Shown here piece by piece: positions 54,507 through 63,703 of a DNA stretch of 64,000 bases. The DNA comes from Caldilineaceae bacterium (GTDB lineage: Bacteria > Chloroflexota > Anaerolineae > Caldilineales > Caldilineaceae): contig JAJDXQ010000045.1 in assembly GCA_022823185.1 (NCBI GenBank), positions 62,001-126,000 of the forward strand. Direction: 5' to 3'. How positions within the stretch are numbered: position 1 is the first letter of the stretch; every line of letters starts with the position of its first letter. The notes beneath the pieces are model-generated. The model did not search any database. It saw nothing but the letters and a program-made list of their open reading frames with translations, and had not been told where the DNA came from. The position numbers were made by a program, and so were the translations under genes.

Positions 54507-57179
54507 TCACGAATTTTTGTCGTCGGGAATCGCCAACAGGGCGAGGGCAGCGAAGTTCCATGCGGCCAACTCGGGCAGGGCGGCGAAGGCGTCGACCTGG
54601 GCGTGGGCCAGGCCTGCGCCGAGGGCTGCGAGCAGGCCGAGCCGGAACGGGGCAGCCGGATGGCGCGACGAACGACGCCACAACGAGGCGAGCCAGGCCA
54701 GCAGCGCGGCAAGCCAGGCCAGCCCGAGCAGCCCCCAGCCGGTTGCGTACTCCAGCCAGAGGGAGTGCGCGTGCAGCAGGTTTGGATTGGCGGTCGGGGA
54801 GGGCTGCAGGAAGGCGGGATAGCTCCAGTAGAAGCCGCCCGGACCCACGCCGAGCAGGGGATAATGCCGCCAGAGGGCCAGGGCGTCCTGCCAGATGATG
54901 AGTCGGGCGCGTAAGGTTTCGAGATTCAGCAGCCGCTCACCGTAGAGCAGGAGCAGGGCCAGGCCGATAAGCAGCGTCAGCAGAATGGCGGATCGCAGTT
55001 TGAATGAGAGAGCGCTATGCCGGCGCCATGCCACAGCGATGAGGAAGGCGCCGGCTGGCAGGCCGAGCAGGAGCGCGCCGCGGCTCGCCGTGAGGAGTGA
55101 GGCGGTTGCCGCCAGCAGACAGCTGGCAGCGACGGCGAGCCGCCAGCGACGGCGGGCGGCCAGGAGACCGACCCCGATGAAGAGCGTGCGCAGGAGATAG
55201 AGGGCGGTCTGATTGGGAGAATAGGAGGCCCCCATCAGGCGCCGGACGCCGTCGACCGAGACGCCGCCGCCTGACAGCCAATCGACGATACCGACGGCGG
55301 CGGCGAGGACGCCGCCTGCGAAGAGAGCGGCCAGGACGGCCTGCTGCCGGCGCGGCTGGCGGGCAGTGATGCGGATGGCGGCGTACAGGAGGACCGGTAC
55401 GGCGACGAGTTCCCACAGCCCTTCGCGATATCCGGGCCAGTGCCAGACGTTGCGGGCGGTAAGGAGGCTGACGATGACCCAGGCAGGGACGAGCAGATCG
55501 GCGAATTTCGGCGTGTTGATTGCGGGGAATCCGGGCGAAAGGGGGGAGAGGGATTTGAGAGCAGGCTTGAGTCGCCGGGGCAGCGTGAGGGCCAGGCGGG
55601 GCAACTGAGAGGGCATTATGGCCGTCAGGGTGGCCAGCAGCGCGGCCTGAGCCGGCGGCACAGTCCAGACTGCGTCGAGAAGCTGCAACTCTTTGTGTTT
55701 GAAGTGGAAGGGCAGGGCGGCGGCAGCGAGAATCAGTCCCGCGATGGGCTGGGCGGCGATGAGAAAGGCGGCGGCAAGCCAGCAGAGGAGGACGAGGGGC
55801 GGCCAGACGGCCAGGTAGTAGGTGGTGAGTAGAATAGCCCAGACTGCGAGCTTGCTGGCCGACGGCCAAGACAGGTAAGCGGCCTGCCAGCGGCGCAGAG
55901 GCAGGCTGCGGAGGACGCTGGCGGCCCACCAGAGAAGCAGCCCGACAGCCAGAAGCTGCAACGCGAGCCGTGTGTACAGGCTCGTATCGTTTTGCGACGG
56001 CAGGGGCTCGGGTGTTGCCTGGGAGGCGTCAGAGAAGACGGAAAGGAGGGAATGCTCCTTGTTATCAACGGTGATGAGGGAGAAGCCCCACATTGGATCG
56101 GAGACAGACGCGTCCGGTCGGTCTATGGGCCAGCCCAGCGCGGCCAGCCAGGGCCAGTTGGATCTTGCGTAGCGGATTGCTTCTGCGGTGAAGAGGCGCT
56201 GATTTGTCTCCGAGACGGCTTTCCAATGGTTTTGCGGTTGCCGATTCCATCCGAAGCGGACGGCCCAGACGGGTGTTTGGCTATCCCCGGCGGCGACCAT
56301 GACCTTCCGAATCCAGGCTGCGCGGCGGAAGTTGAGCGCGTCGACGCGGCTACGTGCGTCCTGGGGCCCGGTTCCGAAACCGAAAGGTTGGACGAGAACG
56401 GCATCGAAGTAGGGGGCGGCGCCGGCGGCGTAGAGGCGCTGGAGGAAGAAGCCCTCGTCGATGGCGGTGTGGCCCCGGTCCTGGGTGGGGGCGAGCGCGG
56501 CGGCGAGGATGACGGCGTCGGGGTCGGCGGCCCGCACGGCGCGGGCGGCCTTTTGCAGCAGCCGGGCATAGCCGACGGGATCGATCAGGCGGTTTCCCCA
56601 GTGGGGGGCAATGTTGGGCTCATCCCAAATCTGATAGAAGCGGACTGTGTTTTGGTAGCGGCGGGCAAAGGCGGCGGCGAATCGGGCATAGGATTCGGGT
56701 TGGGCGGGGGGCGCCAGCCGCCATGGCCAGTCGTTTGCGGAGCCGGCTTGAGGGGGGACGTCTCTGCTATCCCTGGCCCAGGGGGGGCTCCCGTCCAGAA
56801 CGACGACCGGCGCCAGCCCAGCGGCGGCGATTTCGGACAGGACCTGGTCGGTCCACGCCCATTGGAACTGGCCTGGTCGGGGTTCGATGCGGGACCAGTC
56901 GATGCGGAGGCGCGCCCAGCCGAAACCGGCGTTTTGCAGGCGGTGCAGGGCGTGCTGCCGGGAGAGCGGGTCGTCGTATTGTTCGAGCGAGACGGTAACG
57001 CCGAGAAAGGGTATCTGGCCGGATGGGGAGGACAGCGTTTGGGAATCGACCGGCGCCAGCAGGCTGGTGGGGGGCGTCTGGCGGAGATGGCGCAGCGACA
57101 GGGCAACTTCCACACCCAGGTAGCAGATGATGGTGTAGAGGCAGGCGAATTGGATCAGTCGAATGCTGGTCAGCGCCAC
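54507..57179 (-). CDS. Glycosidase-like barrel fused to an O-antigen-ligase/polymerase-like membrane domain
   Basis: 890 residues from GTG 57179, placed after the CHAT stop; longer readings overlap CHAT. An N-terminal membrane anchor (about 6-27) is followed by a TIM-barrel domain (about 55-370). RLRIDWSRIEPRPGQFQW and FYQIWDEPNI (acid/base candidate E187) are of the GH39/GH5 style. In the second-glutamate position (normally TEFGW) it reads AVRFGW, with R308. The C-terminal half (about 400-885) has a dozen or so membrane segments with a Wzy_C-like loop (TASRGALL, GVGPGGFYWSYP). It probably builds or links surface polysaccharide. The fusion is unusual. Operon with CHAT. Confidence 0.78.
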   Translation of the reverse strand: MALTSIRLIQFACLYTIICYLGVEVALSLRHLRQTPPTSLLAPVDSQTLSSPSGQIPFLGVTVSLEQYDDPLSRQHALHRLQNAGFGWARLRIDWSRIEPRPGQFQWAWTDQVLSEIAAAGLAPVVVLDGSPPWARDSRDVPPQAGSANDWPWRLAPPAQPESYARFAAAFARRYQNTVRFYQIWDEPNIAPHWGNRLIDPVGYARLLQKAARAVRAADPDAVILAAALAPTQDRGHTAIDEGFFLQRLYAAGAAPYFDAVLVQPFGFGTGPQDARSRVDALNFRRAAWIRKVMVAAGDSQTPVWAVRFGWNRQPQNHWKAVSETNQRLFTAEAIRYARSNWPWLAALGWPIDRPDASVSDPMWGFSLITVDNKEHSLLSVFSDASQATPEPLPSQNDTSLYTRLALQLLAVGLLLWWAASVLRSLPLRRWQAAYLSWPSASKLAVWAILLTTYYLAVWPPLVLLCWLAAAFLIAAQPIAGLILAAAALPFHFKHKELQLLDAVWTVPPAQAALLATLTAIMPSQLPRLALTLPRRLKPALKSLSPLSPGFPAINTPKFADLLVPAWVIVSLLTARNVWHWPGYREGLWELVAVPVLLYAAIRITARQPRRQQAVLAALFAGGVLAAAVGIVDWLSGGGVSVDGVRRLMGASYSPNQTALYLLRTLFIGVGLLAARRRWRLAVAASCLLAATASLLTASRGALLLGLPAGAFLIAVAWRRHSALSFKLRSAILLTLLIGLALLLLYGERLLNLETLRARLIIWQDALALWRHYPLLGVGPGGFYWSYPAFLQPSPTANPNLLHAHSLWLEYATGWGLLGLAWLAALLAWLASLWRRSSRHPAAPFRLGLLAALGAGLAHAQVDAFAALPELAAWNFAALALLAIPDDKNS

Positions 57180-57190
57180 GGCATCGGAGT

Positions 57191-58636
57191 TCAGGAACCA
57201 TCCTGGCAGTGGTCGAGGATGTTCTGGATGTGGCGCCTTTCCTCCTCGAATGTTGACAGGCGTTTTTGCGCAGCCCTGACATCGATGGCTCGTCCGTGTT
57301 CTCGCTCTTCGGCGGCCTGCTGAAGTATCCGCAACAGGAGGCGGACGATGCGGCGGCGGCGCTGGTATTCGAAGGGGAGGTGGGGATCGGAGATTGTCTC
57401 GGGAAGGGAGCGGTACCATGCCTCCTTTTCCGCCAGTTTGAAGTCGAGGGGGAGGGAGGGTATTCCCGTGGTTGAATGCGGGAAGCTCGATGCGGAGGAT
57501 TGGGAGGCTGCGGACCGGGGCGGGGCATCGAAGGGAAGGAGGCGGCCGTTTTCCGCATTTAGCCAGAGGATTGGGGTTGCGTAGTCGACTCGAGCGGGGT
57601 TGTTGATATACATGCAGTTGCGGGCTGCGCTGGCGGCGGCATCAATGCAGCCAGGGGCCTGGCCGGACACGAGCGCCTGGTAGAATCCGGCGGCGAAGTT
57701 GGCGGCTGAGCGGTCGATGATTTCGTAACGCATGGCGATCACTGCCGGCAGCCCGCTCTGAAGCAGCTGGTGGGCGAGGCTGGCAAAGGGGCGGGCGCTG
57801 TCGACCTGTCCGGCAAGGCAGGCGTTGATAAAGACCAGTTTGACCGATTCGACCTGTTGGAGGACCGTGCGCAGCGAGGCGGCGGAGACGAAGGCCGGCG
57901 CGCCGTCTGCCCACAGCTGGAGGCCGTCCTCGTTGCCGTGGCCGACGAAGTGGAGGATGTCGGGCCAGGTCGTCACGAGACGTTCCCGAATCTGCTGAAC
58001 TGTAACGCGGCCGTTCAGCTGATCCAGATTGATGCGGCCCGGTTTCAGCTCTGCGAGCGCGGCGCGGACCGAAGCGGCTTCCTCGCTGGAATCCAGCAGA
58101 TTGCCCCGCGGGTCCTGACCGGACTGGTGAGGAACGGAGGCTTCGGAGGCCCCTGTATCGACGGTCACCAGTAGGACTTTGAGCGGCAGCGCCGCCTGCA
58201 GCGGCCTGGGGCGCGCAACATAGCTCACGAGATTCTGCGTACGGACGAGGGAGATATTGGGGTCGGCGGCGAAGGACTGATTGCGGAGGGGATCGTGGAG
58301 TGTTTCCCAGGGAAGGGCTGCGACGGCGGGTGGGTGCAGGATGAGCCTGAGGCGCAGTCTCCCGCCGTCGTCGAGGTCGGTGCGGGCATGGGCCCAGAGG
58401 TCTCGGACCTGGTCGCGGATGAGTTCAGAGAAGAGCCTGCTGCCGATTTCGGCGAGAAACTCCTCTCCTTGCGGCCGGAACGGGTCGCTCAGGCGGGCCA
58501 GATATTCCAGCCAGACAGGATTGAGAGCATCCTGCCCGAAGGCGGAGGCGGCGCTCAGCCCGCGGTAGGACGCCAAAACAGGGAAGGGGGTTCTATCCCC
58601 GCTAATTGTAATGTCGAAATTGGTATATTCGCTCAA
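57191..58636 (-). CDS. CHAT-domain (caspase-like) protein
   Basis: 481 residues. An N-terminal CHAT-associated region (PFPVLASYRG, ALPWETLHDP) leads to the protease core. The catalytic dyad is visible: H233 in LHFVGHGNEDG and C273 in FINACLAG, in the order and context of CHAT/separase-like peptidases. Residues about 385-481 are a basic helical tail with coiled-coil character (QRRRRIVRLLLRILQQAAEE). No signal peptide, so it is cytoplasmic. TTG 58636 appears to be the start. Its stop lies 11 bases before the fusion gene, so the two are co-transcribed. Some CHAT proteases act in phage defence; a role here is unproven. Confidence 0.88.
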   Translation of the reverse strand: MSEYTNFDITISGDRTPFPVLASYRGLSAASAFGQDALNPVWLEYLARLSDPFRPQGEEFLAEIGSRLFSELIRDQVRDLWAHARTDLDDGGRLRLRLILHPPAVAALPWETLHDPLRNQSFAADPNISLVRTQNLVSYVARPRPLQAALPLKVLLVTVDTGASEASVPHQSGQDPRGNLLDSSEEAASVRAALAELKPGRINLDQLNGRVTVQQIRERLVTTWPDILHFVGHGNEDGLQLWADGAPAFVSAASLRTVLQQVESVKLVFINACLAGQVDSARPFASLAHQLLQSGLPAVIAMRYEIIDRSAANFAAGFYQALVSGQAPGCIDAAASAARNCMYINNPARVDYATPILWLNAENGRLLPFDAPPRSAASQSSASSFPHSTTGIPSLPLDFKLAEKEAWYRSLPETISDPHLPFEYQRRRRIVRLLLRILQQAAEEREHGRAIDVRAAQKRLSTFEEERRHIQNILDHCQDGS

Positions 58637-58709
58637 CTGCGGTTTCCAGTTGTTGTTTTTTGTTTTATAGTATCATCATCCTTCCCAACAAGAAACTGGA
58701 AGCAGCAAA

Positions 58710-59681
58710 TTGGAGACAGGGAACTGGCATTCGCCATTTGCCGCCGGAGGGCAACAGAATACGGAGCAGCCTGTTGGCGGTCGACCGGCGATGGCGGGGA
58801 TGGGACGGCCGAGAGAGTCGGGCGCTGTATACGGTCAGAACCGCCGTTTCGTACAGCGGGTAAGCGTGCTGGCGTGGACGGTTGCAGCGACGGTTGCGAT
58901 CAGTCTGTTTCTGCGGTTGCCGACGGTGGTGCTGACGTTGAATGCGCTGGGCTCGCCGATGTCGATTCGGATCAGTGAGACGACGGTCATCGCTGTCTTT
59001 ATTGCGCTGCTCACGGCCAGCGGCACGGAGCGCGCGATACGGACGCATCCTCTTTATGTAGGGGACCCGTTTGGCGGCGAGCCGGAAAGCGGCGGGCACA
59101 CGTGGCTGTTCTGGGGGCTGCCCGCGGCGGTTTCGATCCTGGCGGTGTTGCTGGCGCCGGAGGTGACAACGCCCCTCTTTCAGGCCGGCGCCGCTCTTCT
59201 CAGCGGCGGGCTGATCGCCATCATTCTGTTCAACCTGTATGCGACAGTGGACCGTGAATCGGCGGGCTACCGTCAGGCCCGCATCCTGCTCAATGTGCTG
59301 GCGTACACGGCTGCGCTGGCCCTGTTTCTATTGGTGTATCAGACGAGAACGCGCAGCCTTCTCTCTGGGTCGTTGATTGCCGCGACGGCCGCGCTGCTGG
59401 CGGTGGAGTTATTGCGGGATGTAACGCCCAGAGTAAATGTCGTTTTGCGCTATGCGGCGCTGGTTGCGGTTGTGCTGGGCGAGGCGGCGTGGGCGTTGAA
59501 CTACTGGCCTCTTTCCGGGGCAAGCGGCGGGCTTGTCCTGCTGCTGATTTTCTACCTGTTCGTGGGGCTGGCCCGCCACGCTTTGCATGAGGGCCATCTC
59601 AGCCGCAGGCTCGTGTTGGAGTATTCCGCGTTTGCGATCCTAGCTCTGGCGCTGATCGTACTGATTGGGCCAGGACTCTGA
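58710..59681 (+). CDS. Multi-pass membrane protein, DUF5656-like
   Basis: 323 residues from TTG 58710, or 296 from ATG 58791; neither has a strong ribosome site. About nine membrane segments span the protein (VLAWTVAATVAISLFL near the start, LVLEYSAFAILALALIVLIG at the end). A cytoplasmic loop between segments 2 and 3 contains ERAIRTHPLYVGDPFGGEPE. The general look fits DUF5656, a Chloroflexi-enriched family of unknown function (recalled, not searched). It diverges from the CHAT gene across about 75 bases, which must hold promoters for both; TATAGT at 58667 is a possible -10. Confidence 0.7.
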   Translation: METGNWHSPFAAGGQQNTEQPVGGRPAMAGMGRPRESGAVYGQNRRFVQRVSVLAWTVAATVAISLFLRLPTVVLTLNALGSPMSIRISETTVIAVFIALLTASGTERAIRTHPLYVGDPFGGEPESGGHTWLFWGLPAAVSILAVLLAPEVTTPLFQAGAALLSGGLIAIILFNLYATVDRESAGYRQARILLNVLAYTAALALFLLVYQTRTRSLLSGSLIAATAALLAVELLRDVTPRVNVVLRYAALVAVVLGEAAWALNYWPLSGASGGLVLLLIFYLFVGLARHALHEGHLSRRLVLEYSAFAILALALIVLIGPGL

Positions 59682-59709
59682 TTCTCTTTTCCTCTTTCTC
59701 TCCTCTTTG

Positions 59710-59724
59710 CTGGGCTGCGCCCAG
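59710..59724. terminator. Small hairpin between convergent genes
   Basis: CTGGGC (59710-59715) pairs with GCCCAG (59719-59724) around TGC. It sits in the 60-base gap between the convergent membrane-protein and panE-like genes. No T-run follows on either strand, so termination efficiency is doubtful. Confidence 0.35.
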
Positions 59725-59741
59725 ATTCAGTTCTCCACAAT

Positions 59742-60830
59742 TCAAGAGCCGGACAGTTTGCTGGCCTCTTCAGCCAGTCTAGCGTAGTTTCCGCGCCAGC
59801 CCGCTCTCGAGTCCGGATCGGCCGCCAGCTGTTGAACGGTAACGGTGAGCAGGCGGTTGACAGGCGCGTCCACGCCGACTTCGCCGCCTTTGCGGACGAT
59901 TGCGCCGTTGTACCAACCCACTTCGCTGCCCCTTTTGCCCGCGTCCAAGTCGAGGAAGAGGCTGGGCATTTTGCCGCCCCTGGCTCCGCCGACGATTTTG
60001 TGGAGGGCGGGCCGTAGAAGGGCGCGGGGGCCGAAGCGCAAGAGCGGGGCAAGGGTACGAAGCGGGTACTTCTCCAGGTTGAGAGGACGGATATCGGAGG
60101 CTGCCATGACGCGGAGGGCCTCGCGCAAGGCGTCAATCTCCAGATTGGCGATTCGGGGATCGGCGAAGGTGACACCGGGCGATTGGGCGAGGATGGCGCT
60201 GGTGGCGTTGCCGATCATGTTCATGAGGAGCTTTGACCATTTCATGTCGCGCGCGCTTTGGTGAACTTGCGCGGGGAGGCCGGCCGCGGAGAAGTGGGAG
60301 GCTAGGGCGGTGAGAAAGGATGAGTGATCGCTGTGTCTCGCGGCCCCGCTTTCGCCGCCGTAATCCGCCAAACCGATGGCAAAATCGGGCTTCGTGACCT
60401 GGACGAGACCTGGCTCCGGCGCCTCGACGGGCGCGGTGATCGTGCCGGCGAGGGCTCGCTGCGCGCCAAAGCGGTCGGCAATCGCCTCTTCATTGCCGAC
60501 GCCGTTCTGCAGGCTGAGAATTGCCGGCGGCGCGGATCCGGCGGATGCCAGCTCGTCCAGGGCGGCGGCGGTGTCATAGCTCTTGACCGCGAGAATGGCG
60601 AGATGAAACGGACCGGGCAAGGCATCCCGCACTGACGAGACCGCGCTGATCGAGGGGATTGTCTGTGTCGCCCCGCCAGTCGCGCGCAACTCCAGGCCGC
60701 GGGCCTGGATGGCCGCGGTTGTGCGGGGGCGCCCGACCAGTGTCACGGCGTGGCCGGCGAAGGCCAGCTTGCCGCCGACAAAACATCCAATGGCGCCGGC
60801 GCCGATGATGAGAATGCGTAGAGGATCCAT
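59742..60830 (-). CDS. 2-dehydropantoate 2-reductase family (ApbA/PanE-like)
   Basis: 362 residues, longer than the usual 300. The N-terminal NADP fold has IIGAGAIGCFVGG (GAGAIG 10-15), then AILAVKSYDT. The catalytic lysine lies in SARDMKWSKLLMN, with an N in that helix as usual. The C-terminal helical domain contains SLFLDLDAGKRGSEVGWYNGAI, also typical. It would reduce ketopantoate or another 2-oxo acid. Its ATG is three bases after the glpC stop, so it is part of the glp operon; this suggests the substrate may not be pantoate. No panB/panC nearby. Confidence 0.85.
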   Translation of the reverse strand: MDPLRILIIGAGAIGCFVGGKLAFAGHAVTLVGRPRTTAAIQARGLELRATGGATQTIPSISAVSSVRDALPGPFHLAILAVKSYDTAAALDELASAGSAPPAILSLQNGVGNEEAIADRFGAQRALAGTITAPVEAPEPGLVQVTKPDFAIGLADYGGESGAARHSDHSSFLTALASHFSAAGLPAQVHQSARDMKWSKLLMNMIGNATSAILAQSPGVTFADPRIANLEIDALREALRVMAASDIRPLNLEKYPLRTLAPLLRFGPRALLRPALHKIVGGARGGKMPSLFLDLDAGKRGSEVGWYNGAIVRKGGEVGVDAPVNRLLTVTVQQLAADPDSRAGWRGNYARLAEEASKLSGS

Positions 60831-60833
60831 TGT

Positions 60834-62222
60834 TCAGTTTTCGTTCAGCGGCTGACGCGCCTGCAGGTCGTAGAGGCCATATGAAGCGGCAAGCAGCTCG
60901 ATGGGATGACGGGAGGGCAGGCCGGCGCCGTGTTCCAGTTGCCAGCGGCAGGTCTCGGAGTCGCAGGCTGTAAAGGAGACCGCCCCCTGGACGGCAGGAT
61001 CGGACGTATCGGCCTGGGCGGCGGCGAAGTCGAACAGTTCCGCACCCACGTCCATGGCGATCTGGTACTTTTCGGATTTGAGGCCGTAGGTTCCTGCGAT
61101 GCCGCAGCAGCGGGCGTGCGATTCGCGCAGATCGATGCCGGGAATGAGCGCCAATAGGTCCAGCGCGGGTTTGCCGATGCGATGCGCCCGCAGCTGGCAA
61201 GGGGCGTGGTAGGGCAGGATGAAGGGCTCCTGGCCGTTGTTGAGGGAACCCAGGTCGGCGGGCAGCTGGCCTTGATTTTCGCGTTCGCGCAGCCACTCGA
61301 AGATATCCCAGGTGTTGCGCTTGAGGGCTTGCGTGCCTTCGTCTCCCTCCAGATCGAGAAGCTCCGGCGCCTCTTCTTTGAGGGTGAGCGTGCAGCTGGT
61401 GCTGGCGCCGAGGATCGGGTAGCCGGCCTGGACGTAGTCAGCGAACTGGGCCACGTTGCGGCGATGGTAGGTTTCGGCGGCGCTGAATTCGCCATTGGAA
61501 AGCAGGGGCAGTCCGCAGCAGCTCTGCGGGGGCACGACGACTTCGTACCCGAGATGCTCCAGCACCAGGACAGCGGCCATGCCGACGAACGGTTCGTAAT
61601 GCTGGGTCGCGCAGCCGTGGAAGTAGACGACTTTTCGTTCGCTGCGAAGCCGCCGGGACCGGGTTCTTTTCAGCCAGCGGCTGAAGGTTTCATTGTGCCA
61701 GCGGGGCAAGGGGGCTTTTTCGGCCACACCGAAGAGGACGGCGGCCAAACGACGGCTGAGAGGGTGGTGCAGGAGGGCATTGGCCAAGGCGGGCGCGACG
61801 CTGCCAACCCGGCCCAACAGGTCGCTGCGGCCGAGAAGCCGGTTGCGCAGGGAGAGCCCTTCCGCTGCCACGATGCGGGCGCGGGCGCGGGCGTTGATTT
61901 CAGCGATACGGACACCGGTTGGACAGACTTCATTGCAGACGCGGCAGCCGGAGCAGTAGTCGACGGATGCGTCGGGGACTCGTCCGCGGCCAGGCGCCGG
62001 GGGGTTGGAACCGGCGGCGTCCTGGAAATAGGGGTACCCGAATTCGCGAAATCGTTCGGACTGGGGCGCGGCATACTTGGGACCGGGAAAGCTGTCGGTT
62101 ACTTCGGAGACGGGGCAGTAGCTGACGCAGATGTTGCACTTGATGCAGGCGTTCAGGCTTATGCCGACAGAGTTCGGAGGTACGGATTGCATGACGGCGA
62201 CGGGTGGAGAATCCTGGCTCAT
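60834..62222 (-). CDS. glpC: Anaerobic glycerol-3-phosphate dehydrogenase subunit C (Fe-S)
   Basis: 462 residues. Two 4Fe-4S motifs: C26, C29, C32, C36 (CIKCNICVSYCP) and C90, C93, C96, C100 (CSGCRVCNEVCP). Two CCG domains follow, with SCCGLPLLS and RCCGIAGTYGLKSEKYQ. In known systems this membrane-associated subunit carries electrons from GlpAB to quinone. The ATG at 62222 overlaps the glpB stop (ATGA). A longer upstream reading is inside glpB and is rejected. No membrane segment is evident, so attachment is peripheral. Confidence 0.92.
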   Translation of the reverse strand: MSQDSPPVAVMQSVPPNSVGISLNACIKCNICVSYCPVSEVTDSFPGPKYAAPQSERFREFGYPYFQDAAGSNPPAPGRGRVPDASVDYCSGCRVCNEVCPTGVRIAEINARARARIVAAEGLSLRNRLLGRSDLLGRVGSVAPALANALLHHPLSRRLAAVLFGVAEKAPLPRWHNETFSRWLKRTRSRRLRSERKVVYFHGCATQHYEPFVGMAAVLVLEHLGYEVVVPPQSCCGLPLLSNGEFSAAETYHRRNVAQFADYVQAGYPILGASTSCTLTLKEEAPELLDLEGDEGTQALKRNTWDIFEWLRERENQGQLPADLGSLNNGQEPFILPYHAPCQLRAHRIGKPALDLLALIPGIDLRESHARCCGIAGTYGLKSEKYQIAMDVGAELFDFAAAQADTSDPAVQGAVSFTACDSETCRWQLEHGAGLPSRHPIELLAASYGLYDLQARQPLNEN

Positions 62223-63607
62223 TGACCTTTTGCCACTGAATGCGCGGCGGCAAAGCCGGTTGAGATGGCGATCCCTTCGCGGCTGCGCTCGCGAATTGGA
62301 TCGGTATGGGCAAGGACGGAGCCGGCAGCCCACAGGTTATCGTATACCGGCGCGCCGTCGCGGCCCAAGGGGCGGAAGCGAGTGTCGACAGGGACGCCGC
62401 CCTGAAAGACGGGGTGTCCCCGTTTATCGAGAAAGAGCGGGCGCAGCCACTGGGACCGCGTCTGGGGGGCGGTCAGGGGCAGGTCGAACACAGTTTCCCT
62501 GACGCGGCCGCAGCGGTCACCGCGGATGCCGCCGCCGAGGATGCCGCCGGTGGCGAGCAGGTAGTTGCGTGCGGTGTGGCGCAGAGGGCGGCTGCCGGTT
62601 TCGGTCTCGATCCACTCGATGCGGCGACCGGCTGCGCGCACGCCGCAGACTTTCATACCGATTTCAACGCGCACGCGGAGGCGGGTGAGCTGGGCGCGCA
62701 GGGACGCGTCCAGACGCATGCCGGGCACGCTGGGGGGAAGGGTTGGGATTTCGAAGAGTGAAAGCGGCGACTGCAACGCGGGGCCGGGCAGTGTGTTGCG
62801 GCGGTCCCGGGCCGAGCAAGCCTGGTGCAGTTTGGCAAGGAGACGCGTGTGCGTTTTCAGGCCGAGGACGGCTGGGAGGCCGATCCGCTCGCCGGTTGCG
62901 GCTGTGTCCGAGACCATTTCGATGAGCTTTTCCTGGGCGGCGGGTTGATCCAACAGCCGGGCCAGTTGGATTGTGTTGTGATCATGCCGGCTGGTGAGGC
63001 GACTGAGAGGAAGCATGGCGCTGCGCGCAGCGCGGCCCTGGCGCCGCAGGTTTTCGGCGATCAGGGCCGGGTAGAAGTCGGTCATGCCGTTGAATCCGAT
63101 GATGAGGAAGGGCCGCTCATCTTCCAGGGAGGCTGCCAGTTGGGCCTGGGGGGCCAGAAAGACGGGGCGGCCGGCGCCGACGGGAGATATGAGCTGACCG
63201 TTCCGCCCAGGGGCGATGTCTGTGAAGTGGCCGCGGGAGTCATCTTCGCGGTCAGTCGGTTGCGGGGGCGCGCTGGGGCGGTGGGGATCGATAGTGGCGG
63301 CGACGCGTTCGTAGGGCAGGCCGGCCGCGGCGGCGAGTTGCTGAAAGGCGTCGAGGGCGTTCGCGATTGACGCCGCGCCGAGGAGCCGATAGGGATGCGC
63401 GGGCGGCAGGCGCCCCAGCGCTTGCATCCAGTTCGCGACAGGCTGCCGCCCATCCGGCAGGTAACCGAGGAGATCGATCGTGCCGGCATGCCAGTGGGTC
63501 GTTCCGGCGCCCTGGGCGATCACCCGCACGTTGAGGCCTGCGCGGGCGGCTGTGCAGGCGGCGAAAAGGCCGGTCAGGCCGGCGCCGATGATGAGGAGAT
63601 CAGTCAT
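62219..63607 (-). CDS. glpB: Anaerobic glycerol-3-phosphate dehydrogenase subunit B
   Basis: 462 residues. FAD/NAD fold start LLIIGAGLTGLFAACTAARAG (GAGLTG), then the GlpB-characteristic HWHAGTIDLLGYLPDG. The second half contains LLATGGILGGGIRGDRCGRVRE and ends with NLWAAGSVLAHTDPIRERSREGIAISTGFAAAHS, as pieces. It binds FMN or FAD and works with GlpA to oxidise glycerol 3-phosphate. Its stop overlaps glpC; glpA lies 96 bases upstream. Confidence 0.9.
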   Translation of the reverse strand: MTDLLIIGAGLTGLFAACTAARAGLNVRVIAQGAGTTHWHAGTIDLLGYLPDGRQPVANWMQALGRLPPAHPYRLLGAASIANALDAFQQLAAAAGLPYERVAATIDPHRPSAPPQPTDREDDSRGHFTDIAPGRNGQLISPVGAGRPVFLAPQAQLAASLEDERPFLIIGFNGMTDFYPALIAENLRRQGRAARSAMLPLSRLTSRHDHNTIQLARLLDQPAAQEKLIEMVSDTAATGERIGLPAVLGLKTHTRLLAKLHQACSARDRRNTLPGPALQSPLSLFEIPTLPPSVPGMRLDASLRAQLTRLRVRVEIGMKVCGVRAAGRRIEWIETETGSRPLRHTARNYLLATGGILGGGIRGDRCGRVRETVFDLPLTAPQTRSQWLRPLFLDKRGHPVFQGGVPVDTRFRPLGRDGAPVYDNLWAAGSVLAHTDPIRERSREGIAISTGFAAAHSVAKGQ

Positions 63608-63703
63608 GTAGGCCCGGCTTCGCGTTCAAAGTTTGGGATCGCCGGAAACGGTGGTTCGCGGCACGCGCCGCGGGCTCAGCGGTCGCCAAAGGCATAGGGG
63701 CGT

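Noticed and set aside
55992..57323. 443-codon plus-strand open frame
   Set aside because: It is antisense to the glycosidase/O-antigen-ligase gene, is glycine-rich without domains, and arises from G+C-biased third positions.
61182..62225. 347-codon plus-strand open frame
   Set aside because: Antisense to glpC, which has full Fe-S and CCG motifs.
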